Positions 35,695 to 47,600 of a DNA stretch of 64,000 bases are shown here, one piece after another. Within the stretch, counting starts at the first letter, position 1. Every line of letters begins with the position of its first letter. Under the pieces are notes generated by a model that saw nothing but the letters and a program-made list of their open reading frames with translations, did not search any database and was not told where the DNA came from. A program made the position numbers and the translations under genes. Source of the DNA: Ridgeia piscesae (taxonomy: Eukaryota; Annelida; Polychaeta; Sabellida; Siboglinidae); assembly GCA_025642075.2 (NCBI GenBank), contig JAODUO010000049.1, forward strand, positions 286,001 through 350,000. The letters run 5' to 3'.

Positions 35695-38600
35695 ATGCAA
35701 TCATATTTGCGGTAAATATTATAGTCACAACAATAATTATAAAATGTAGTCCATGGAGTGTTGATCCTGTACACCTTTCACAGGCTTCGTAGTCCCACGA
35801 CTGGGATTTTCCCTATCCCTAGGAGCAGGTTGTCTGCCTCCTCACCTCCCTACTTCATTACATTCTCTGGAAAAATCCAGACAGTCATTTCCTGCTGTGT
35901 TTTGAGATGACCCCATTGAGACTCACGTGAGAGATCCTGTCCTGCCAGCCCATTCTTTCGATCCCAGCGACTGCGAGGATCAGACCATCGTAGTCATTGC
36001 TCGTGTCCAGCTTACGCAGCCTCGTGTTCAGGTTGCCTCGCTTTGGTATAAGTCAAGGAACGATTTCACAGTTTTTGACATGACACAGGACTTGATGTAG
36101 ATTTGTTACCTACTAACACGACCAGCTAGCAACATGGAAATATTCTGCAATCTGATAATGACGAAAAATGGGAATTTACTCCAGAGAGTCAGAGCCTAAA
36201 CCCAACTACTATGAACTAGCAGACAATTATTGATGTATTCAGACCTAGTACACTGCAGTTTGCTGCAGTCACTATCACAATAATTATGCACGTGACCTCT
36301 GTCAAGCTGCCTCTTTTATCAACAATGCTTTTATATCACTGCATACATATCACGTCAACAATTTATACATGTTTTTGTCATACAGAAAATCTTCTGGAAA
36401 CAGAATTTCAACAAAATATATCACAAAATGCACAAACACACCTGTTGTTCGGCGCATCTATTTTTTGATTGCTTGATGGAGTTACTAACTGGTCACATGA
36501 TTGGTCAAATGGAAATCTTCCTGAATATGATACAATGAACAAGGGACTGGCTGATTCAGCCAATCACTCGATAGAAATTTGGAAAATAAACATAATCAAC
36601 ACACTCATTTATTGAATGTATTGGAGACACATGCGTGATTCATTTTACAAAAAAAGATGATTCAAAGACCAATTTATTTTATACTTTGATGACTACACAA
36701 CATACTGATTATGGCCTATCACCTTTAAATGTCACAGATAATAAAAAATTATTCTGGTCTTTAAACATTAAATGTCACAGATAATAAAAATAAATCCTGG
36801 TCTTTAAACTTAAAATGTCAGATAATAAAACAAATCTGGTTTTAAAATGTTAAATGTCACATATAATAAAAATAAATTCTGGTCTTTAAACGTTAAATGT
36901 CACAGTTTATCAAAATAAATGTCCACATTTGTTGACATTTATCTTCCTACAACTGCTTAATTTTAAATTTGTAAAATATTTATTGTACATGTACTCAGAA
37001 ATGTGTGTATGCAGGAATGCACAGTGAATAGGATACAATGTCCTTGAGCTTGAGGGAAGGGAAGTTCCGCTTCAATTGAGCGGCTCGCCTCAGCGAACTC
37101 GTGCCTATGACACTGCAACAGAAATGAATAACTACGAGTAATTACAAGTCATGACAAGTGTGAGAAATATCGTATATGGCCTAAGATAAAGTGTCCAAAG
37201 TGCTCATCTCAGTTTGTTCTCGAATCTGTAGTTTACAAGTAGTTTTAATCACCTAGCGATTGACGTAAATTTTTTGTTTCTCCAATTACAAGCAACACTT
37301 TCTCAACAGATGTTGAGAAAGTGTTGCTCTAATGTTTACGTTTGACAGATGATTAATACATTCCAGTGAAAGAATGATGCTTTTTGAAAAGTAGTGACAC
37401 CTGGTATACATTTTTATGTATTTTACAGGTGTGTATGAATGAATTAACTTTTGATAAGTTAAAAACAGAATTGCATAGATAAATGATGAATGAATGAGAA
37501 CAATATTACATCACAGCATTTCAAACCCATGCAGTATCTGGCTAAATGTTTTGTTTTGTGTGCATCTGCTACAGACAAGTGGGATCATAATTGAAAATGT
37601 CATCAACCACCAGAGATTCCTTGGCAACCCACTCAAAGTTGCTTGGTAACACATATACGTGTCGTGACCTAGTGTTGAGTACGACTTATATAATATAATA
37701 CATTATATGCAGACTATCTCTGCAAATATCTATCTATGGACTCACCTGTCTTTAGGCAGGGTAGCCAGAGTGAAATTGTTGTCTGCCAGGCACGGATGCA
37801 ACACTAATGCATCACGGGGGTCATCCCGTCTGCAAGACATTAAAAATTATACAGAATATATACCACAGGAAATATACAAGATGTGATTTGTGTAACTGAA
37901 GAACATATGCATAACATTATAAATACCAGGTTTATATATGTATAATATTGTCTGGTGCAAACCATGAAACTGATGATTTTCCTTAATAAATGTGGAATTT
38001 CCAAAATTAATGATGTTACTTTTTTCCTAAATTGGTTACACCTGAAGTGAACTCACTAAAAATATTGCGCCTATGCTTTCCACTTAAGAGGCATTAACAC
38101 ACACACATACACACACACACACGCACACACACACACATGCACACACGCACACACCCATGCATGCACACACACACACATGCGAGAGTGTGTGTGCATATGC
38201 AATACATGTAATAATAATTTTTATAAAGCGCTGTATGTCCAGAATATAATTCCGCTCCAAGGTGCATATGTGATTACCATGCACAGACTGTGTAACCAGA
38301 CAGTGGTCATCATTTTGGAAATGCTTCCAATTCTCAACAAGAGTAACCTACTTGCAGATTGCTCCAATGACCATTCCCTCGGGAAGCACCGTGGGAAGAT
38401 CCTTGAGAGAATGGACCACAAAGTCCACTGTGTTATCCAGTAGAGCCTTTTCTAGCTCTTTCGTAAACAGACTCTTCTCTCCAATCTGACAACATAATGT
38501 CAAACAATACATACTGGTCAGTTCTGGTTGGTGTATTAGGAATATGACATTTCACTTGGTACTTTTCTGTCTCAGTAACTGAGCGTGCTCTCTCTAGGGA

Positions 38601-41600
38601 CTGGGTTGCAGATGGATGAAAATGACCGATTCACAAAATTTAAAGGTGCTGAGTATTTTTTAAATAATAAAATGATACATAAATGATAAATAAAATATTG
38701 TTCAGTGTTACGATAAAAAATAAACAAAAAGTAACCATATATGGCATTAAAATCACATCAATCTAAGTATTTTTTATGTACAACATACAACTGTGTATGT
38801 TACTGTGACAAAAAGTAAACATATATGGCATTAAAATCACATCAATCTAAGTATTTTTTTATTAACAACATACAATTGTGTAGGTTACTGTGACAAAAAG
38901 TAAACATATGGCATTAAAATCACATCAATCTAAGTATTTTGTTTATTTAACAACATACAACTGTGTATGTTACTGTGACAAAAAGTAAACATATATGGCA
39001 TTAAAATCACATCAATCTAAGTATTTTGTTTATTTAACAACATACAACTGTGTATGTTACTGTGACAAAAAGTAAACATATATGACATTAAAATCACATC
39101 AATCTAAGTATTTTTTAATTAATGACATACAACTGTGTATGTTACTGTGACAAAAAGTAAACATATATGGCATTAAAATCACATCAATCTAAGTATTTTG
39201 TTTATTTAACAACATACAACTGTGTATGTTACTGTGACAAAAAGTAAACATATATGACATTAAAATCACATCAATCTAAGTATTTTTTAATTAATGACAT
39301 ACAACTGTGTATGTTACTGTGACAAAAAGTAAACATATATGACATTAAAATCACATCAATCTAAGTATTTTTTAATTAATGACATACAACTGTGTATGTT
39401 ACTGTGACAAAAAGTAAACATATATGACATTAAAATCACATCAATCTAAGTATTTTTTTATTAACGACATACAACTGTGTATGTTACTGTGACAAAAAGT
39501 AAACATATATAGCATTAAAATCACATCAGTCAAGTATTTTTTTAATTAACAACATACACTGTGTATGTTACTGTGACAAAAAGAAAAACATATATGGCAT
39601 TAACATCACACTAATCTAAGTATTTTTTAATTAACAACATACAACTGTGTATGTTACTGTGTCAAAAAGTAAACATATATGGCATTAAAATCACATCAAT
39701 CTAAGTATTTTTTAATTAACGACATACAACTGTGTATGTTACTGTGACAAAAAGTAAACATATATGGCATTAAAATCACATCAATCTAAGCATTTTTTTA
39801 TTAACAACATCACTGTGTATCAGTGTATGTCACTGTGTCATTTCTATGGTGGCCTTGCCCTTTAGCATTTCAGCATTCTACTTATGATTTCTGGTCTTTT
39901 TATAGTCCAAGATAAGAGTTGCATTCTAGTGAGACAACTTCAAAGGTTATGCTGGAGTAGGCCTGTTTCTATTCTCTGTGCTTACAAACACATGTGTGAC
40001 ACAAAACACTGTACATTGTTCTTGTGGGTAAAGTCTGTAGGTTGTGCAATGTGGCCATGTATTTGGTTTTATAACTGTGCAGCCAAGGGTGATGCAACAA
40101 GTCCCAGTAATAACAACATCAACAATGGCAACTAATCATTTCACTTCTGTTGTGTGAAGGGCACAGGGTGCAAGCTACACCTCTACAAAGCATCTTTTAA
40201 GTTGGCATTTGATCAAGTTTCCATGTGAAAAAATTGGACAAATGATGTAAAACCGGGTTGGCTTTTTTCAAGTTGCGACATTCTGATGCACTCATTGTTC
40301 TGTTGATCATTCCAAGTACAGTATATACACTGTATTACTGCAAAATTATTGTCATGATTCTTCAATCATGCTGTGAGTTTTGGGTATTTTGCTAAGCAAT
40401 ATCAATGCCGATGTGTTACATAACATTGTTGTGTGGTACAGCTGACTCTCATTTGGCTGTAAAAACTAGGAAGAGTCTAGCTCCAGATAAAGTTTACTGT
40501 CAGAAGATACGGATCACTTTGTTTTGGTGTGTACAATAAAATATATTTAATGGAATATTATCAGTGATAATGTAGTTTGCTTTTAATATTTGAACAGAAG
40601 GTAAAAGGTTTCTAATAATGTACTAAAACAAATTTATTATATTATTACAGCTGTACATGTATTACATGTATTATGTGATTTGAATCACTGACCTGAACAT
40701 TTTCATTTGGAATTCAGTATTATTTTGTGTGCCTTGTGTCAATAGATTCATAGTAACCAATTGTTTTTGTGACATGTAATTACTACTAATTAGTTTAAAT
40801 GATAATATCATTCATTGGACTTTTTAAGTACACATATTTTGTTTTGACAATGATACTACTACATTGTTGTAGTATTTTTGTTTTTGTACCTACCTTTGAC
40901 AATGCAGTGTCAAGGATATTATCTCCCATCGTTGTCATGGTGACTGAAACATAAATGAATACAAATTGCTAACTGAACTACTACTAGGTCACATACACAC
41001 ACAGGTTTATAAAGTAAGTTTAAAAATATATATAATAAAAATGTATGACTAAAATGTTCCTATGAGATAGAATTAAAATGTCAGTAGCAATTGTACTAAA
41101 ATGTAATAAATAAATCTGTAAAATAAATAAATAGTTTAAAAGGTAAATTCTGTGGATTCCATCATTTTTACTGGATATTATATACAGTGTATATATGTAT
41201 ATATATTATCTTTTTTATATTATGATATAATATATATCACAATAAAAATGATGGAATCCATGGAATTGACATTTTAAACTATTTATTTATTTAGTTATTT
41301 TACATATTTATTTTACATATTTATTTCTTACATTTTAGTACAATTTTTACTTACATTTTAATAGTTATTTTACTGTTTCTATTTCATTGGAACATTTTAG
41401 TCATACTATTTTATTATATTAATTTATTCATCTGATTTATTTATATGTTAAACCTACTTTTATAAAACTGTACCTCAAAGTGGCATCTGTGGGATGACAC
41501 AAGCAAAACAGACGTGAATTACACATCTGCAATGCGGAAGTGCTCATAATAATAAAATTGAATATATTTACTATATATTACATACATCCAACTACTCCTC

Positions 41601-44600
41601 AACATTAATGTCTGTGGTCGGCATACATACTCAGCTCATAGTCTATCTCTGGGAACAGCTCCTTGAGGTGAGTTATCACACTGCGGGTCTGAATGAGTGC
41701 CAGCTGAAACATGATTGTACCACATTGGAATGGGGTCTAACCTTGTCACCATAAACAGCCTGCCATGCAATTTTACGTTTTTGCATTGAATCCCACTGAC
41801 TGAGCACAACTGAATTATTCTAGTTTCATTTTACATGTCTGTGTCAGTGCCATGGTGCCACATATATGCATGTATACAAACAGTTTCATAATGCAAAAAC
41901 ATATATGCACTGTACAAACAGTTTCATAATGCAAAAACATATATGCACTGTACAAACAGTTTCATAATGCAAAAACATATATGCACTGTACAAACAGTTT
42001 CATAATGCAAAAACATGTATGCACTGTACAAACAGTTTCATAATGCAAAAACATATATGCACTGTACAAACAGTTTCATAATGCAAAAACATATATGCAC
42101 TGTACAAACAGTTTCATAATGCAAAAACATTAGTTTAATTAACCATAAAGTGAACTTTTTAATTTGTTTCGTAAAATTTGCTCTTATCATGTGATATGCC
42201 AAATATGACATCTGTTGATAGCGAACTCATGTTATTATTCCCACTCAAAGACGGTCAACAAGATGCCACTGAGTGCCTCGTATCCATTAATATGGTCATT
42301 ATGGTGTCCAGTGGTGAAGCCTGTTGTTTCAAACTGTACACAGAGTTTAAATCACAAAATGTTCTATTTTTATATAAAATATATTAAATCACTTAGATTT
42401 TTACAATATTCTTATTCGGCACAATCTAACACAAGAAAATAAATTTTATTGTCATTTGTGCAGTCAATTTAATTTCCACATCAAGTTTGAGTGATCAAGA
42501 CTACCATTGCAGTACTTGGTCATATTCTAAAATAAAAAACATTACTCATCCAGGAACATAAACAATGTGAAACTGTATATATGACAACTGGACAGTGTAC
42601 ATTTTTTATTTCAAGCTACAACATAAAAACAATGTCCTGTTGAAGAAGATCTCTTGGTACAGTAGACAGTGACATTGTTATTATGTAAATTAGCCACCCG
42701 CCCTTTGACTTGACCCTGAAAAAGGTCTGTGTTAGTGTTACTCGGGCTACGTTGTCTTTAGTTACATGTCTGACATGTGGAGATTACATAGGCCCAGCTG
42801 GGGACAGACACATTGTCTACCCATTGACCAGTCTGTGCCAAAGTACCCTGCAGACAATTGTCACACAAAGTCCACACTCTCCTGTCTCTTGTCCTCATTG
42901 TTTCTCTGTCACAGACCAAACAATCACCTGATCTGTCCTCAAGGCCACGTCATCAGATCCCGTTACAACTGTATGTCTTTAGGTAGCAGCAATGTCAACG
43001 TTGATGCTGAATAGTTGCATCATATTAACCCCTAGATTCATTCCCTGATTTACTGCCTCCTATTGACTTCCCTTACTTAATGCCTTCTCCAACTTGCTCT
43101 CCTCTGCTTTTCTTCCCTTAATCCATTCTCCAAATTGTCCCCTTATATAGATTTTTTCCTTCTCCATTTTCCTTGTCTTTCATTTCCTTTCCCAACTTGC
43201 CCTTCCTCTTGTTCCTTCCCTAGTTTATTTCCTTTCCTAACTTGCCTCTCCCTCTGTCTCATTAGCTTAATCCTGTCCTAACTTGTGAGAACCATCCCAT
43301 CATGTCCTCTCCCTTCTCTTCTTTATTAACTTTTTCAATACATCTCCTCTTCTCCTTTCTGAGCTTAAACTATATGCTCTTCCCAGTCAAACATCTTCCC
43401 TGTGTCTCATCCTCAGTCCAATCAATATATTTCCCCTTGGAGCCTCCCCTAAACCTCCATCTGTGCTACATGCCCACCTATCCACTCCTGTCACACATTC
43501 GACAAAGCCACACACAAATCTCATCAAATATGTTTAAAGATTATCATAAATACTAATGCATTTTATTTATATCTTATTCATATATTTACTAGTTACACTT
43601 GCCCATGGAATGGACTAACAAAGGTCACCAGTTATTGCCATTACAGTATTCTTATTTTAAGCCCATTTATACTGAATCACACCTTGCACCACCTCGAGTC
43701 TGTAGCCACTCTATAGTTTGTTTACATATTTCTCCAAAATATGGCTATGTAAATGTGTAATTTGGTATATAAATAACTAAAAATAACTGGGGACCTTTCA
43801 GGTGGTTTTCTCCAAACAGCCCAAACTTGGGCTAACGCAGGAGTTGTCCTTCTCTAGAATTAGTGAGTCCACTACAGGTTACACATTTACCCCTGTGTGG
43901 GATCTTTTACTTCCCCTGGCATAGACACCAGATAGAAGGGACCACCGGCTTTTAGTGTCTTTTCCGAAAGACACAGGCAAATGTGGGGTGAACGAAATTG
44001 CCTAAGTTTCAAAACGGTGGTAGGTGGGATTGAACCACCGTCCCCATTGATTGACAGTCCCGCGCTCTACCGCTTGACCACCTGGGACCATGGAATCTTG
44101 GGAGGAAATACACTTACTCACATTAGCCCTAAATAAGTGCTCATATCAATGGCAAGGTGACAAACTGGGTATGAGAGCAGATGCCCAGAAAGTGGAGGGA
44201 AAATACCGAGATTGTGATGGGAGGACTGCATGAAGAGAGATCTGGAAAGAGTGAGAAAGGCACGGGGAGCACGAGCAAAAGACAGAGAAAATTGGAGACT
44301 GTTGATAGAGGATGTAGTGAGAGAAAAGTGAGGAAAGAGAAGAAGAAATGATGGATAACTGAATCCATGGCCAACCTCACCTCTGATGACGGATTCCAAG
44401 AGGAGAACAACGATAGACATATAGATTATGTCAAACAACACAAGTCTTCAAAATGTGAACTAAACTGACCCAGCTGACCCATATGACATATGCATACAAT
44501 AACAGATAGTTTGCACCGTCATCTGCAGTCATGTATGGCAGTAACATTTCCGTCTACAATCAGCAACTGTGGATCCTGCCATTGATGATATTATCAAACT

Positions 44601-47600
44601 ACCATCATGATATGAATCAAAACCTTTGTAAATACTATAGCCATTCAAGGATATGCAATTTAGCACTGATATACAACCAGGGAGGGGTATAATTCTCACA
44701 GATATTGTATACCAGTTTGTATACCAGTAGCTTAAGTATCAGTGATCTTGATTGTTAAGACTCACAATATCACCTGAAGTCCTTCGGTGGACTTTGCTCA
44801 GTGGCTTTCAGCGCATAGTGCACCTATCAGGTTTATCATGGACTCCCTTTTTAAACAAATGCCCTCTTCGGATGAATTGTACTGGCGTTGAGTGTTTTAC
44901 AAAAGAATCTGCTAAAGTCTGGTTATCCATCATCTTGAGCCAGATGTCGATGCATACATCCATTCTCCTGGCACACCAACCTAGCAAAACATCATCAACT
45001 GTTTTATTATTATCCATTCATATTATGCCCTTTTAGTATTTCAGTTTTGGGGCCTGCAAAGGGGGCACTTAAGTTTAGTTGCCTGTTATTACCATTACCC
45101 ATCCTTATTGGCTGGACATGTAATCTTTTAAGTTGTGCTGGTTCCAGGAATGGAAAAAGTGGGGTGAAATACAGACGTGTATACATGACTCAGTGATTCA
45201 ATGCACAATCATACAATACATGGGTACACACTGAGGCTCAATGGCACAACCATTACCCCTCTCCAGCACATGAACATGACAAATACAGAGCTAAAGAGTG
45301 AGAGAGAGGATGTTTATTACATATAGTCATATAGAGCACATATATACGTATTGCATGTATCTGAGAAACATCTGCCACTTGTGGCTTAGCACATACATTA
45401 TAAAAACTTTGACAACAATCAAACTTACCCGGTATACCTTATACCACGCAGTATGTACAATTGAATGCATATATGCATAGGTTCTGTAATAAAACCACCA
45501 TCTCCATAATAGGCATTGGAAAATCAAATTTAGCTTATCTAGAGAATACAGACCAGTCCACCTGTCATTTGGATGGGCAATACTTTTTTATGTTGTGCTG
45601 GTTCCAGGAATGGAAAAAGTGGGGTGAAATACAGACGTGTATACATGACTCAGTGATTCAATGCACAATCATACAATACATGGGTACACACTGAGGCTCA
45701 ATGGCACAACCATTACCCCTCTCCAGCACATGAACATGACAAATACAGAGCTAAAGAGTGAGAGAGAGGATGTTTATTACATATAGTCATATAGAGCACA
45801 TATATACGTATTGCATGTATCTGAGAAACATCTGCCACTTGTGGCTTAGCACATACATTATAAAAACTTTGACAACAATCAAACTTACCCGGTATACCTT
45901 ATACCACGCAGTATGTACAATTGAATGCATATATGCATAGGTTCTGTAATAAAACCACCATCTCCATAATAGGCATTGGAATCAAATTTAGCTTATCTAG
46001 AGAATACAGACCAGTCCACCTGTCATTTGGATGGGCAATACTTGTTTTGTATGGATGGGCACAAATTTGAGAAGAAAGTCTTTACATTATTTACAGTGTG
46101 CACGATCAGGCATGATTGCTTACAGTACACATGCACAAAGATGTGTATCTAGGCCTGGACATTTTGGACGGTTAAAAAAATTGATCCTGCATAAAGCCTG
46201 GTTGGAAGAGGGAGAACTCAAGGCCCTCAACATTTAAGGAAGTAGCCTGGAGATAAGATTAACTGCCAATATTTAGGGAAGGGGTGGATGTTTTGGTGTA
46301 AATCACAGAGTCTGGAGAGCTTGAAGAGTTCTGCATAAACGAATGTCAGCCAAAAAATGTCAACAACAGCACTCCATATTCTGCCAAATCAATAGTGGAG
46401 ACGTTGAAGTTAAAAGCTACCACAACTTCAACGTCTCTGCTACTGACTTGGCAGAATATGGGGTGCTGTTGTTGAAAATTGTGACAACAGATGGGGACAA
46501 CAAACATTTTTCAACTGTTCCTATCCAAACCCTCACCTTCCAATGTCATGATCCAAAGCACCATGACATCCAGAGGTGGAATGACACTGAAGCTCCCGAC
46601 TGAAAGCCTGGTTCAGCCTCTCCAATATTAATATTGTTCTGATGCAGGTGTATATATTATGGTATATTCTAAGTGGAACGTCGGCTAAATTTAACTACGA
46701 GTACTATGGGCCCTCTCTTGATTCATTAACGTTGTCCCAACGTGAGATCTGAAATTGATGTTGATAACAGCTACAAAAAACCTTTTCATTTTTTTATAGA
46801 TGGTTGATGTACCTGGGTATATTGTGGACCATAACGGGAGGAATTTGCATGCTTATTTATGTTGTTGTTTTCCCTGGAACTGACACCAAGTAAAAAAAGA
46901 TTGCTTTCTTAGAGTCTCATGAGAAAAAATGTGTCCACTATAAATACATGCTGGGATAGGTGTTGCTAAAAAATCTTATGCGCTCAGGGGACCATTTCAC
47001 TAACGTTAGGAACTCTTAAACCTGATTTTGCACTTTAAAATAAATTTTGATTCTTAACAGTGATCTTAAATACTTGACAACTGTCAACACCACAAAGCAC
47101 CATCTGGACATTGTTGCCAGTGTGTCATGGAAGTAGTGTCGTCAGTAATACAGCTATGGATATTTCCATTTTGAAAAAAAACCATCAAATTTAACAGCAG
47201 ATTTTGTTAAAAATGAGTTTCCTTAAGAGCTCTTTATCTTAGTGAAATGTTCCCCCTCTGAAGCTTGATTTTTCTCTTTAAATCTTCCACTGAAAACTTG
47301 CAACACTACTAGAACAATTGTGCAGATAAACAGTGTCTTTACTGCACCAGGCAACGTTTTGTACTTCAAAAACACTCCATAAATTTAAAGGAAGTCGGTT
47401 TAATGACATATTTTTATGTGAGGTCATTAAACAGTTCTCTGGAGTGATTTTAATATATGGACATTCCTACTTGACTACAGATGACACATTATGACATATA
47501 TTGTGGATGTTTGTGAAGCTGTGGAACGTTACTAGTTACGTACGTCTTTAGTTGTTTATGAGTCAAATTTTTCTGCAGATTATCTAGTAGAAATGGTACA

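Noticed and set aside
41880..42130. Regularly spaced 38-bp repeats, like a CRISPR array
   Set aside because: The units are contiguous tandem copies with no variable spacers, and this is eukaryotic DNA. The 86-bp array at 38,700-39,815 was rejected for the same reason.
44752..45036. Overlapping open frames on both strands in HMBS intron 1
   Set aside because: Neither translation matches a family I know, and there are no convincing splice sites.
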